Shown here: positions 42,700 to 53,865 of the stretch, piece by piece
Numbering within the stretch: position 1 is the first letter of the stretch
Layout of the letters: every line of letters begins with the position of its first letter
DNA from: Aphelocoma coerulescens
Taxonomy: Eukaryota; Chordata; Aves; Passeriformes; Corvidae
Direction of reading: 5' to 3'
Assembly (NCBI RefSeq): GCF_041296385.1
Contig: NW_027183804.1
Span: 1,922,001-1,986,000 of the forward strand
Length of the DNA stretch: 64,000 nt
Translations under genes and position numbers: made by a program
The notes under the pieces: generated by a model
Databases searched by the model: none
Seen by the model: the letters and a program-made list of their open reading frames with translations, nothing else
Told to the model about the DNA's origin: nothing

Positions 42700-44171
42700 T
42701 ATTGCTGTGATCCCAGTTAGACTTTGCAAAAGTGAGGCCAACCATCGGTCAGGGAAAATCCAAGTCCTTTAAATATTTTATCCAAACAGTTACTGTCTAA
42801 CCCTCCCCTTAATTCCCTGCTGGATGCAGCAACCGATTTTATCCTCTCTACCCGATCATCCCATCCAGCATCACATTTGGAATGTGCACACAAGTGTTGC
42901 TGTTCCAGTTCAAGAATCCACACACTCCCTGTCCATGTAGCAGCAATAGGGCTAAAGCCAATCTGCTCTGTAAGGTCATTTTAGCTGTGGCTGGCAATTG
43001 TTCCTTTATTTCAGCAAACCCCAAAGGAGCTGCATTCCCTAAAGTTTCCATCTGCAGAGCCCAATGGTGTGTGGCTGCTCTGTTCCTAAAGGCAGATCTG
43101 TGCGGAGCAGAGATGGATTCTAAAATCCATCCCACTGTAGTTCCTGCACTGGGATGTTTCCAAGTTCCATCCCCTTTAACCTTTCCCCACAGTCGGGTTC
43201 CCGGTGGTGACTCCTTGCACGAGGGACGGAACGTTAATACCCCCAGTGTCCATGGTGCTCCTGATTCTCCCAGGGCCAAACGTCTGCTCCAAATTCCATC
43301 ACTTCCCACCCATCCTGGGGCTCCTAAGGATCTGACCGTGTCCTGCTGACACTCTGTGCCTCTCCAAGGCTCATTGTTTGTTGGCTGAGCCCAGGTGTCA
43401 CTGAGAAAGGCAGAATCATTTCTACAAACACAGCCCAGCCTCAGAGCCTGGGCCACAGCCAGGAGCCGCTGGACCTCAGGATTCCAAACAGCTCAAGTGT
43501 CTGTCCCAGGGCAATCCCACTTTTCCTTTGTCCTGGGATCCTTTGGCCTTGACCTTGTTCAATCAGGATATTTTATACCCACCTGTCCACCTGTAAGGGG
43601 TCCCGTGGGAGGCCTGGGCTCCCTTCCCAGCCCAGACACCCCTGAACTGGCTGGAAACATTCCCACTGTCCTGTCTGAGGGCGATTCCATACTTCTGGAA
43701 TTTGACAGCCCCAGGGGGTATCAGTGCAATCTGTCAGCTGATCAATATTTCCTGAGGTAATTTCCAGATCTGCTTTGGAAATGTTACAATTCTCAGCAGG
43801 ATTGTTCTGATGTGCCCATGGTAAGGAATATTCTCCTTCCATCCCTGTCCAGGTGCCCTGGGTGCTATTTCCTTCCCACAAGTGTTCCCAGATTTTTGTC
43901 AAATTGCTGACTGAAGCTCCCCACAGAACTGGATTTTCTGCAGAGGTTGGTGTTGGCAAACAAGCTGTTACAGGGGTTACATTCTGTCATCTGCCAACAT
44001 CTTGCACTGACTTTGAAAACCGCATTTCCCTTCCCAGAAGTCAGGAACATTGTTTCTATTACTATTATAAATACACAATGATTGATCATCTTCATCCAGA
44101 TCCAATAAATAGTATCCCCTTAGAAAATCATATTCAATACCTAAAACAATAGGATTGATGTAAAACCCCAA
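42700..44171 (-). pseudogene. env: Gammaretrovirus-like envelope remnant
   Basis: A frame starting at ATG 44,171, just after the integrase stop at 44,208, begins an envelope-sized region in several frames. Surface-subunit-like sequence with N-glycosylation sites (NLTK, NST) lies at 43,573-43,959, and the transmembrane part at 42,848-43,000 has LQSRLALALLLL and GVCGFLN; the cysteine motif is degenerate. Multiple frameshifts and stops make it non-coding. Confidence 0.7.
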
Positions 44172-44207
44172 ACTCCCCGGTGTCAGTCAGTCTTGTTTCT
44201 GCTGTGT

Positions 44208-45560
44208 TTAATGTGTGCTCGCTGGTTTTACCCGCATGTGATGAACCCCGAGTTTGATTCCTTCGACCTTGAGTGCAGGGTAGGTTACCAGGAGGACTTG
44301 AGATGGTCCCTTCCACTGCGGCTGGATTGTTCCAAAATTCCAGGTGCTGATGCACACCGCATCTCCTGGTTGGAAAGGATGTACAGGTGAGTCCAGCCCC
44401 AATGATCTGTTGAGAACCATGCACCTTTTAAGGCTTACAAGAGTTAGTCCCAGTGCTATTAAATATTCATTTCAGCAAAACTTCTGAGCCTTCCCTTGTC
44501 TTGTTGGTGCCACATGGGAAAGCTTCTGGCCATCCAGAAAAAGGATCCACCAATGCCAAAATGTGCCAGTCCCCCTTCTGCCTGGGCAGTTCTGCAAAAT
44601 CAGTTGGCCAAAATCACCTGGTGATTCCCATTTAACCAGCCCTGGAGGCAGCCTTCTTCCTTCAAAACCAATCACATCTTTCTCAACAACTGATCTATCA
44701 ATTTTTGCCATTTTTGTGCTTACTGGATGCCTTTGTAAACTGGCCACCATATTCTCCATTTCCTCATGTGTTTCCTGATGTTTGAGTTCCGTTTTACATT
44801 AATTGTGGAGCTACAATTACCTGCCCACACGGGGTTACCAATCACCTGCTGGGATTTTCCGGAGCTGCTGCTGCTGGGGCTGACTGCCTGTCCTGATCAC
44901 TGGAATCTGGTTTTTGTTGCAGAACATTCCACTTTTTGCCAGGTATTAGTGCAAGGAGAGCTTTTTCAGCACCCTCTTGAGCTGTTTGGTCAGCCAATGG
45001 ATTCCCTGGATTAACTGGGGAGTCTCCAAACCCATGGGCTTTACAAGGGCATCAGGGCCACTTCTTTTGGCTTTGGCACACTCTGCAGTAGGTGACTGAT
45101 TTCTTGTTGTACTCACTGGAGACCTCTGTGCCCTTTCCTTCCATGTGGCTCCCTGGGCGTGCATTATTCCAAACCCAGAGTTCAAATCAGTCCATATGTT
45201 CACCCTTTGTCCTTCAGTGATTTCTAGGAAAGGTCATTCATTCTGCTTTTTGTGCTGCTGTGTTCAAAGCTAAAGCCTGGGCTTCTATGACCTGGGTCGA
45301 GGTTGCCACTGCACACCCAGCTGCCCGTTTCCCATCCGTACCACGCTGCTCCCACCAGGGTGCAGGTCCAGTGCTGGCTCCTGCATGGGATTGCTGTGGA
45401 GGTCCCAGAGTCTGCCAGAACACACTTGTTCCATGGATCCCAGGCAGTCATGGCACAAAGACTGCCAGCCTTCTCTTAGAAGGGACTCGAACACTTCCCT
45501 GTTCCAACCTTGGGTACCTTGATCCAAACCCTGCAAAGCTTTTGCTGCACCTTACAGGCA
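44208..45560 (-). pseudogene. pol: Gammaretrovirus-like pol remnant (RNase H and integrase)
   Basis: RNase H sequence at 45,450-44,960 (GSSVVRMGNGQ in one frame, VNIWTDLN in another) is followed by integrase core remains at 44,760-44,480 and a well-kept integrase C-terminal domain at 44,420-44,208 (PFQPGDAV, QPQWKGPSQVLLVTY). The order and motifs are those of class I (gammaretrovirus-like) elements. Frames shift repeatedly. The element stops at the GGAGAA array, so RT, protease and gag are missing. Confidence 0.75.
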
Positions 45561-45606
45561 GGTCAACAGTTTACACCAGGAAAGGAAAAGGGAAAGGGGA
45601 AGGGAA

Positions 45607-45728
45607 AGGAGAAGGAGAAGGAGAAGGAGAAGGAGAAGGAGAAGGAGAAGGAGAAGGAGAAGGAGAAGGAGAAGGAGAAGGAGAAGGAGAAGGAGAAGGA
45701 GAAGGAGAAGGAGAAGGAGAAGGAGAAG
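45607..45728 (+). repeat. (GGAGAA)n microsatellite
   Basis: About twenty perfect hexanucleotides preceded by ggaaaaggg variants. It produces Glu/Lys- and Glu/Gly-rich open frames that are not genes. Confidence 0.95.
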
Positions 45729-45849
45729 GTGCCTTTATCTTACCAGGGGTCTTTCTCTGATTTCCTTTGGAGCAGGGATCAAAGGCTCTCCCCAGAACCC
45801 TTCAGTGCTGCCTGCAGGTGCTGCCATCCCTCAGATCTATTGAAATTCA

Positions 45850-46245
45850 AGAGGATGAGGCCACGGGGTGTCCCAATGGTGCCTTGGTTCCATGGGCCCC
45901 GCAGTGTAACCATGGTGTCCTTGGTTCTGCAGTGTCACAATGGACCCTTCATTCCATGAGGCCCCACAGTGTGGCAATGGTCCCTTGAGTCCATGAGGTC
46001 CCACAAGGTCACAATGGTCCCTTGGTTCCACGGCCCCGCACTCTCACAATGCTCTCCTTGGCTGCACAAGGTCCCGGAGTGGCACAAGGGTCTCCTTGGT
46101 GCAGAGACCAGGGCAGAAGGGTTCCACAAGGCCCGAGTGTCACAAGGATCTCTTTGGATCTGCAGTGGCAGAACTGACCCTGGCTTACACGAGATCCTCC
46201 TGTGTCCCAAGGGCTCCTTGGTTCCACAGGGCCTGATTCTCTGAC
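45850..46245 (-). repeat. ~37-bp minisatellite array, reverse orientation (family member 3)
   Basis: About ten units of the 2,262-2,850 family in reverse complement (ccttggttccatgaggccc, gtgtcacaatgg). Confidence 0.8.
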
Positions 46246-47047
46246 ACTTCAGAGATGGTGTTGGACAGTTTCTATTTTCCCGCAGTTTGGTGGCGAAAGG
46301 AGCACGCTGGGCAGAGCACGGAGATGCTGCTGCTGTCTGCTCAGGGGAAAGGGCCCAACAAGGCTGAGGGGCTGGGAGGCTGCTGGAAGGGCTGTGCCCT
46401 ACATGGTGCAGCTTTCCTGGGAGGGAGGGAGGGAACAGCAGGAGAGACACGCACTGCCCCACAGAGCAGCTGGGCAGGGGGACACTGGGCATGAGGAGGA
46501 GGAAATGTCCCTCCCAGGGCAGCGCTGGGGCAGGAGAAGCACCCAGAGGGAGGATGAGCTCAGGGCATGTGTGTGTGCCCAAGGCACAGAGGGTGAGGCT
46601 GGGCACAGCTCAGGCCAGGGCTGGCAGTGGCCGGGCAGAGCTGGCGGGGCAGCGAGATGGGAGTGTGCAGCCTGCAGGGACACAGCAGCAGCGGTGGGAC
46701 AGCGCAGGACAAGCTGTGCTGGACATGGCCAAGGGCCCTGGCAGGGCTGGCAGTGCCCAGGAGAAGCCAAGTCTTGGTGCCCTGGGGCACAGCAGCATCT
46801 GTGCCACCGAGGGCTGGGAGGAGACACCTTGTCCTGAGGCCCTGGGGCCTCCTGGCACAGCCCCAGCAAGGCTGGGCACTGTCAGCCCCTTGTCCTGCCC
46901 TCAGCATCCCCCCACATCCCAGTGGCCTCAGGGATCTGCTGGAAGGAGTCCCTGGGCGGCCTTGGTCAGGAATGGTCCTGGGGGCTCCTGAATGCTCCCA
47001 GGGACTGCAGGGTTTTCAAAGGACTTTGGCTTTGGCTTTTGCCCGGG
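46246..47047. other. Intergenic, nothing recognised
   Basis: GC-rich, with overlapping open frames on both strands lacking domains. Confidence 0.4.
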
Positions 47048-47412
47048 AGTCTCTGAGAGCTTTGTGCAATCCTGGCCCCCAATTCTCTGCTCTAATGAGT
47101 CCCTGGAGATTCTCTGTCACTAACAACGCTCACTGGGGCTCATTAATGCTTTGAGATACTCCAGGGTAATTAAAGTACCTCTTTTTCACACTGACTCTCT
47201 GAGAGGTTTCTGCAGTCATGGTCCCCAATTATCTGCTTTACTCAGTCCCTTGAGAGCCTTGGTCATTAACAAGAGTTCATTAATGCTTCAAGGTACTTCT
47301 GGTTTTTCTAAGGTACTTTCCTTTTTCCACACTTGAGTCTCTGAGAGCTTTGTGCAGCCATGGTCTCCAGTCCTCTGCTTTAATCAGTCCCTTGAGAGCT
47401 TTGTACTGACAC
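47048..47412 (+). repeat. Three tandem ~145-bp units
   Basis: Units start gagtctctgagagctttgtg (47,048), gactctctgagagg (47,193) and gagtctctgagagc (47,335, truncated). Each contains an attaatgctt block and a tactcc/tactttc block. The array ends about ten bases before the left arm of the inverted repeat. Confidence 0.75.
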
Positions 47413-47533
47413 ACATGTATTGGCAGCCACTGAAGAATTCCCTGCAGCCGCCCCAGCAAAGGGGGAACCTTTGGTGCCCGGCCAGGCCGTGCCGTGCCCA
47501 GCTCTGGCAGCATCCCCCTGGCTCTGGACTCAC

Positions 47534-47653
47534 CTGCACACTGGCCGTGGAGCGTGTCTTTGGAGAAGGTGCCAGAATCAAAGGCCATCATCTTCAGCTG
47601 CCGCTGGCCAGCTCCAGGAAGAGGTTGTCGTCCTTGAGCTCGTCCTTGGTGTC
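47534..47653 (-). pseudogene. Decayed PIM exon-4 fragment, inverted copy
   Basis: Reverse-orientation copy of 34,023-34,142 with the same one-base deletion and the kept GTGAG donor, so it was copied after the decay. Confidence 0.7.
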
Positions 47654-47990
47654 TCCAGCAGCAGCAGCCCCACCTGCTACAGCTTCTCCAGGGGCTCCTT
47701 CTCCTTCCCTGGGGCCACACCAGGTTCTCAGGGTTCTGCCCAGGGCCCCAGCCATCAGTGAACCACACAAGCAAAACCAGGGGGGATGGTGGCCACCAGT
47801 GCTTGCCAGAGCAGGCCTCCAGCTCAGCTGCAGCCCAAGAGCTGCGTGTTCCCTTCTGATGCTCCCTGCTCAGAGCTACAGGCAGGACAAAATCGTCTGC
47901 TTTGCTTTGCCACTGATTGCCAAGAGATGTGTGGGGCTGTTACCTGCCAGGCCCCTGGATCACACTGTGCCCGTGGCTCTCTGCCATCCT

Positions 47991-48097
47991 CTAGGGCACA
48001 TGAACACCCTGCAGCCAAGGGGCACTGAAGAGCTCTTCCAAGGACGGCCTGTCCAAGGGCTGCATGGACAAGCACCTCTTAAGAATATCCTGGCACT
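47991..48097 (-). pseudogene. PIM last exon, inverted orphan copy
   Basis: 107 bp that encode the same residues as PIM exon 6, with acceptor and stop intact. No kinase exons precede it within the window on this strand. Confidence 0.8.
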
Positions 48098-48619
48098 CTG
48101 GGCACAGAAAGCAGAAACCACCAGGCAGCTGCAGAAGGATCCCGCCCGCTTTGCCCCCCGTTCCCGTGCCCAGGCCATGCTGGCTGTGCCCAGAGCTGGG
48201 CCTAAACTTGCCCATGCATTCTGTGCTTTGGAGGGCAGCAGGAGAGCAGGACATGTGCCACCTGCTCAGAGCTGCCAGAGCGGGATGCTCCTGAGCCCGC
48301 TGCTGGCTCCCAGCACTGCTATTCCCCCTGTGCCGCAGAGATGAGGGATCCACACAAAAGGAACCAGACCAGGAGCCCACTCTTTCATTGCCTGCCAGAA
48401 ATGGGTCTCATTTTGCTCTGCATTCCTTTCCTAGTAGGGGTTATCTATTAAAACAAGAGAAAAAAGAAAAAAACCAGAAAAAGTATGAGAGATGAAAACA
48501 AAACCCAAATGTGGAATGAAAAGTCTTCTGCAACTTTGGATTCAGAGGGAATTGATATTTTTTGAAAGAGAACTCAGTTATTTACCTTTTATTTTTGTTT
48601 CATTCGGTACTTACATTGT

Positions 48620-48756
48620 TTTCCTTCCTTCCTTCCTTCCTTCCTTCCTTCCTTCCTTCCTTCCTTCCTTCCTTCCTTCCTTCCTTCCTTCCTTCCTTCC
48701 TTCCTTCCTTCCTTCCTTCCTTCCTTCCTTCCTTCCTTCCTTCCTTCCTTCCTTCC
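48620..48756 (+). repeat. (CCTT)n tetranucleotide array
   Basis: About thirty-four perfect units, paired with the GGAA tract at 59,940-60,290 in the other arm. Confidence 0.95.
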
Positions 48757-50040
48757 CTGCTTTCTTGCTTTCATTTTTATATCTTTTTGCTTTCTGTTTC
48801 TTGTTGCTTGCTGTTTCTTTCTTCTGGTTTTTTTCCTTCTCTTTTTTCATTTTCTTTGTTGATTTCTGTCTTTTGCTCTTTCCTTTCTTTCTTTCGTTAT
48901 TTCATTTTTGTTTCATTGTTTTATACTTTTGCTATCTTTCTTTTTCTGTTTCTTGTTACTTGCTGTCTTCTCTTATTCTACTTTTCTTCCTTTTATCTCT
49001 TTTTCTTGTTTCTTTCTGTCTTGTTTTTTCTTTCATTCATGATTTTATCTTCTTGCATTCTTTTTTTCTTTCCTTCTTCACTTTTTATATTTTTTCTTTC
49101 TTTTTTTTCCATTTTGTGTTTCTTATTGCTTTCTTCTTTCATTTTTTCATTTTTGTCCTTGGTTTCACGTTATTGAGTTGCTTTTTCATCTTTTATTTTT
49201 TTTCACTTTTTTTCATTTTCTTGTTGATTTCTTTTAGCTTTCTTTCTTTCTTTCTTCATTCTTTTATCTTCTTTCTTTTCCTTTTTTTTGCTTTCTCTCT
49301 TTCTTCTTTCTTTTTTTGCTTTCTTCCTTTTTAAACTTTTTTCCTTGTGCCGTTCTTACTGTACTTTTTTCTTTCTTTTTCCTTTTTCTTGTTCACTTCA
49401 CATTATTGAATCCTTTTTTCTTTCCTTCTACATTTTCAAATCCTTTTTCTCCCATTTTTCTGGTTTTTATTGCTTCCTATCTTCTTTCTTTTTCTCTTTT
49501 ATTCTTTCTTGTGTCTTTCTGTTCTTTTTTTTCTTCCTTCCTTGTTTCTTTCTTCCCTCCTTTTTCTTTCCCTTTTATTTTCTTGTTGGTTTCATGTTAT
49601 TTAGTCTTGCTTTCTTTCTTTTTCTTTTCCTTTTTCATCACTTTCATTTTCTTGTTGATATCTGTTTTTTGATTTTCTTCCTTTCTTCTTTTCTTTCTTT
49701 CATTTTTGTTATATTTTGATTGCTTGCTTTCTTCAGTTTTAAATGTTTTTTATTTCTTTTTTCTTTATTTTTATAGTTTCTTGTTGATTTCATTCTTTTT
49801 TTCTTTCTTCTTTTCTACTTTTCTTTTCTTCCTCCTTTCCTTGTTGCTTTCGGTCCTTCATTCCTTCCTTCCTTCCCTCCTTTCTTTCTTTCGTTCTTTT
49901 GTTCTTTCTTTCGTTCTTTCGTTCTTTTCTTTCTTTTCTTTCTTTCCTTCTCGCATTCTCCCTTTCTCTCTTTCTCTCTTCCTTTCTTTCTTTCTTTCTT
50001 CCTTTCCTTCCTTCCGTAATTCCTTCCGTAACTCCTTCCC
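48757..50040 (+). repeat. 1.3-kb T/C-rich pyrimidine tract
   Basis: Almost uninterrupted pyrimidine-biased sequence made of ttctttc, tttcctt and related words, plausibly a decayed expansion of the adjacent CCTT array. It encodes Phe/Leu/Ser-rich hydrophobic frames of up to 290 codons that are artefacts. Confidence 0.85.
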
Positions 50041-50337
50041 TCACAAGCTGCTTCTCACCCCATTGAAGGGGTGCAAAGCAGCAGGATCCCCTCCCAATTG
50101 GGTTCCCCTCACCCTCCCAAAATGTGGGGACTTCACCTCAGCCCCCCAAGTTGTGGGGGGTTTCCCCAAATTCAGTGCAACCTCCCAGAAGCCACTTAGA
50201 GGCCCCAAAATTGTCAAAAAGCAGCAGGAGCCTCCCCAAAAGCAGCTCCTGCTTTCCCTCCCTGAAATGTCCCACTCCAAGTGCCCAAACCACGCCCATC
50301 ATTCCAAAACTTCATCCCACCCCCACAATGCCACCCC

Positions 50338-50458
50338 CACCCCATCCCATCCCATCCCATCCCATCCCATCGCACCCCATCCCACCCCATCCCATCCCAT
50401 CCCATCCCATCCCATCCCATCCCATCCCATCCCATCCCATCCCATCCCATCCCATCCC
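50338..50458 (+). repeat. (CCCAT)n array
   Basis: About 23 units with a few variants, matched by (GGGAT)n at 59,583-59,641 in the opposite arm, where it is about half as long. Confidence 0.95.
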
Positions 50459-50882
50459 CTCCCATCCCTCCTGGACACCAATTCCCCTTCTGTGCTTCCT
50501 GACTCCCCACAGCCGGGCCTTGGGGCTGACGGATCGAGCCATTTGGGGCTGCCATCGACACATTGGGGCTGGCATTGAGTTTATTGGAGGCACCCGCTCA
50601 ATCTCTCCATCCCAAATGGCAGCTTGGAACCTCTCCTCAGCCCTTGCTGTGCCCATGAGCTCACCTCAAGTCCCAAAATGACAGCCAGGGCCCCACAGCC
50701 CATTCAGAACCTCACAACATTGCCAGAAACAGCAGCATCCTTCCCAAAATGGGCTCCCCGCATCCCTGACAATAGGTCCCCCTTCCAAGTACCAGAGCCC
50801 CCCTCTCAGAACCCCTCCCTAAGCATTGGGGGGACCCTAAAATTGCCTCAGGAACGGGACATACCCTGAAATCCCTTCAGGA

Positions 50883-51629
50883 ATGTGGGATACCCCAGAA
50901 CCCACTGAGGAACGGGGTCCCCCCGGCCTCATCATGCGCAGCCTTCAGCTGGCTCAGCCAGAGCCCATCCCGCCCTCAGCAGCCCCAGCCCAGCCCAGCC
51001 CTCCTGGGCAGGAAGCCCCAATGGCCGAGCCGGCCTGGGACACTTGCAGGGATGCGGGGGCAGCCGCAGCTTCTGGGGCCAGCCTGTGCCAGGCCCTGAG
51101 CGCCCTGCCAGGGAACCATTGCTGCCCCACATCCCATCTCAGCCTGCCCTCGGGCAGCGGGAAGCCGTTCCCTGGGGCCCGGCCCCGCAGGCCCTTGGCA
51201 AGAGTCTCTGTCCCCCAGCAATTGCTGCTCCTCCCTGCTGCGGGGCCCGAGCTGCAAGTTGATTTTCTGCCGCTGGCCCCAGCCCAGCCCCGAGCCAGGG
51301 CCAGCACCTTGCAAGAACTGCCCCCAGCAGAGCTGTTCCCTCCTGCAGTAGTTACACCTGCACACCCACAGCGCCTGAGACTGCAAGCAATGAGCATTCC
51401 CTGGGCACATGTGCAGCCCAAGCAGCTCGAGGACAGCCTTGCAGCAGGACTGCTCTCAGCTGAGCCAAAAAGGCCCCTCTGGCAGCTGCAGGGCCATTGC
51501 AAAGGGCAAGGGCCAGAGCCTGGGCCCACGGGGGAGGAAAGGGCTCTGAATTCCCCTGCCCTGGCACAGAAACCCTGTTCCCAGGCTGCTTCCCACACAG
51601 GATTCCTCTGGAGGGCTGCGGAAAGCTGA
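50883..51629 (+). other. 248-codon open frame kept in both inverted arms (unrecognised)
   Basis: Pro/Ala/Leu-rich, no signal peptide or known domain. The copy at 58,421-59,167 (minus) is also open with only a single residue difference seen. Because the arms are almost identical, shared openness says little about selection. Frames on the opposite strand are open too. Confidence 0.2.
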
Positions 51630-51757
51630 GAGGCAGCTCTGGCTTCTCCACTTTTCCTGTGCTAAAGCTGCCTGGCAGAAGAAATGGAGGGACAGCTCTG
51701 GTGGCACAATCCCTCCCGGCCCAGGGCACAGCGCTGGGAAGGTCTTTCCGTGCCGAG

Positions 51758-52044
51758 GCTTTGCTGCGGCCAAGGAAAGCTCCTGGCTCAGGGTCACCTT
51801 TCCTGCGGGGCCAGACCCCCCGAGTGGCCCAGCAGCAGCAGAGAATTCCAGCACAGCCCCGGCACGGGCAGGGCGGCCCTGGGCGGGCTGCGGGAGCCGG
51901 CAGCGCCTGAGCTCAGAGCAGCTGAGCCCGGGGGCTCTTGGCCAAGGCCGAGGCCCAGCGAGCATTTCTCAGGTCGCAGGGCGGCCTGGAAAGGTGCTGG
52001 GGGGGATCATTCACCCCCCAGTGCGGTCCCAGTGGCTCCCAGGA
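51758..52044. other. GC-rich spacer edge, nothing recognised
   Basis: First bases of the spacer between the inverted arms, without a recognisable gene or repeat. Confidence 0.4.
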
Positions 52045-52352
52045 TTTCCATGTCCGTGCTCCCAGCGCTGCTGCCAGCCCTGATCCGTGGGGATGGGAAT
52101 GTCCCGCTCCCTTCCCGGGGCAGGCTCACACCTGAGCCAGGTGTGCAGGGCAGGACCTTGCCCTGAGCCCAAGCCCTGTCCCCCCTGCAGGATCTGCTTC
52201 CCATCGGCCTCTTCCTCCTGCGGCCCCAAGCCCAGCTCGGTGCTGAACGAAGGGCGCTGGGCCGGGGTCATCCCCCGGCGGGGGCTGCGCACCCCCTCTG
52301 CCCCCTCCCCAAATTCCCTCCCGGGGCAGCAGGGGCTGGCTCAGGAGCCCTG
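52045..52352 (+). repeat. Duplicated segment, direct copy of 3,603-3,910
   Basis: See the partner entry. Homology begins at tccatgtccgtgctccc and ends in ggagccctg. Confidence 0.85.
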
Positions 52353-52396
52353 GGCCTCCCGGGGCTCCGTGCTTCCCTTCCTACGGAAAAGAACCG

Positions 52397-52735
52397 TCCT
52401 TCTCATCCAGGCTCCCATGGCCAAATCTGAGATTCTACCCCCCAAATTCTGTCTATCCAAGGATTGCTCCCAGACAAAAGCTGCCATGAGAGACAGGTCT
52501 GGCTGCCCTCACCCATGGTGGCCACCTCTCATCTTCTTCCAAAACTCTTGGACTTCGTGCTTTTCTTTCATGTGGAATAAACCTATCCTTCTCGACAAGG
52601 TGCCCATGGCCAAAATTGGGATTCCACCTCCCAAATTCCCAAAATCCAAGGGCTGCTCCCAGACAAACCTGCCAGGACAGACAGATGTGGCTGGCCTTGG
52701 CCTCTGGTGGCTGTGTCTCATCTGCCCCTGAAACC
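52397..52735 (+). repeat. Two tandem ~185-bp units
   Basis: Each contains ccttctc, cccatggccaaa, caaattc, tccaagg and ctgctcccagacaaa (variant ttgctcccagacaaa), followed by a tctggctg and a tctcatct block. The units differ at perhaps a quarter of positions by eye. Confidence 0.65.
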
Positions 52736-52759
52736 CTGGGGCTCGCTGCTGCCCTTCCT

Positions 52760-52935
52760 CTGGAGACCACTGTGACCCTGCGTGGCCTCGTGGAACCCAG
52801 GGGCCGTTGTGACCCTGCAGGGCTGGTGGCACCAAGGGCACCATTGTGACCCTGTGGCGTTCCATGGAGCCAAGGGGCCACTGTGGCACTGCTGGCCCCA
52901 AAGAACTGAGGGGCCTTTGTGACAGGGCAGCTGGG
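52760..52935 (+). repeat. ~37-bp minisatellite array (family member 4)
   Basis: About four units (ccattgtgaccctg, ccatggagccaaggggccac) of the family at 735 and 2,262. Confidence 0.7.
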
Positions 52936-53400
52936 GAGGCCCTGAGAGGACACCAGGAGAAAGAAATTTCCCTCCCAGGCAGGGTTGGGGTGCAACACGT
53001 CCCCCAGAAGGAGCCTGCAGCAGCCCAAGGCTTTGTGTGGCCAGGCAGAGGCAGGCAGGACGAAGAGCTGCCAGCAAAGGAAGGGGCCAGCCAGGTGGGG
53101 CAGCCGGGGAGATGAGGACAGCACCTTGGCTTGCAGCATCTCCCTCTCTCTGAGCTGCCCTTCAGGCCCTGCTGCCAGGGAGATGCCCCTGGGCACTGCC
53201 CTGGGCTGGGAGGGCTCTGCAGGGCAGGGCTGAGCCCCCAGGGCTGGGCTGGGCTCTGGCTGCACTGGCAGGGACAAGCCTTGGACCCAAAGGAACAGCT
53301 GCCAGGAGGCACAACTGCAGGCAGCAGAGAGCCAGAGCAACCACAGCTGCACAGGGAAAGGGAGAAGGGTTTAGAGCAATGGTTTTGAAATTGAAGCCTT
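52936..53400. other. Intergenic, nothing recognised
   Basis: GC-rich, without a recognised gene or repeat. Confidence 0.4.
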
Positions 53401-53440
53401 CAAAAAGTCACTTTATTTTTCAAGCACATTTTAAGTACAA

Positions 53441-53865
53441 TCACCGGGAAATAGAGGGAGGTGAAATGAGCAAAGGGCATCTGTGTGGGGACCAGTGTTT
53501 CTCCTGCAGCTCCTTGCAGGTCTCCTCTCGCCGTGCCGGCTCTCCTGCGCCACAGAACTCTGCCGGCTGCAGCTTTGCAAACGTCAGCTCCAGGTCTGGA
53601 TGTTCCCGCACGATTTGCTCGAGGTCCTTGGGGGCTGCAGCCGATCCATTGTTGCTCTGTTCCCCCTCGGCACGGAGCCCATGGATCTGCTGGCCCCTGG
53701 CCAGGGCCTGGCACAGGAGGTGGAACCCGGGTGCTGCTGCAGCGGCGCCGGGGGAGCCCCAGGACTCGCTGTGGCCGCTGTGGCAGCCGCAGCACAGCCC
53801 GTTCCCAGCCAGGAGCCGAGGGCTCCGTGGGGCTCTGCAGGACCTCGGCCCTGGGGCTCGTCTGC
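53441..53865 (-). CDS. Possible 3'-terminal coding exon, unrecognised protein
   Basis: On the minus strand a frame of about 140 codons runs to TGA at 53,443-53,441, followed 24 bp later by AATAAA (plus 53,412-53,417). The encoded stretch is charged and helix-prone near the end (DLEQIVREHPDLELTFAKLQ, then REETCKELQEKH), which looks more protein-like than the surrounding frames. I do not recognise the family, and no upstream exon is assigned. It could be a fragment. Confidence 0.35.

Larger units (their letters stand above)
47422..51757 (+). repeat. Left arm of the large inverted repeat
   Basis: Matches 58,288-61,497 in inverted orientation from the PIM pseudo-exon through to gtctttccgtgccgaggc at 51,757. 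The arms differ mainly by the 1.3-kb pyrimidine tract present only here. The spacer is 6.5 kb. Confidence 0.9.

Noticed and set aside
48492..49334. 280-residue hydrophobic Phe/Leu/Ser frame resembling a membrane protein
   Set aside because: Direct product of the CCTT array and pyrimidine tract; all pyrimidine frames look like this.
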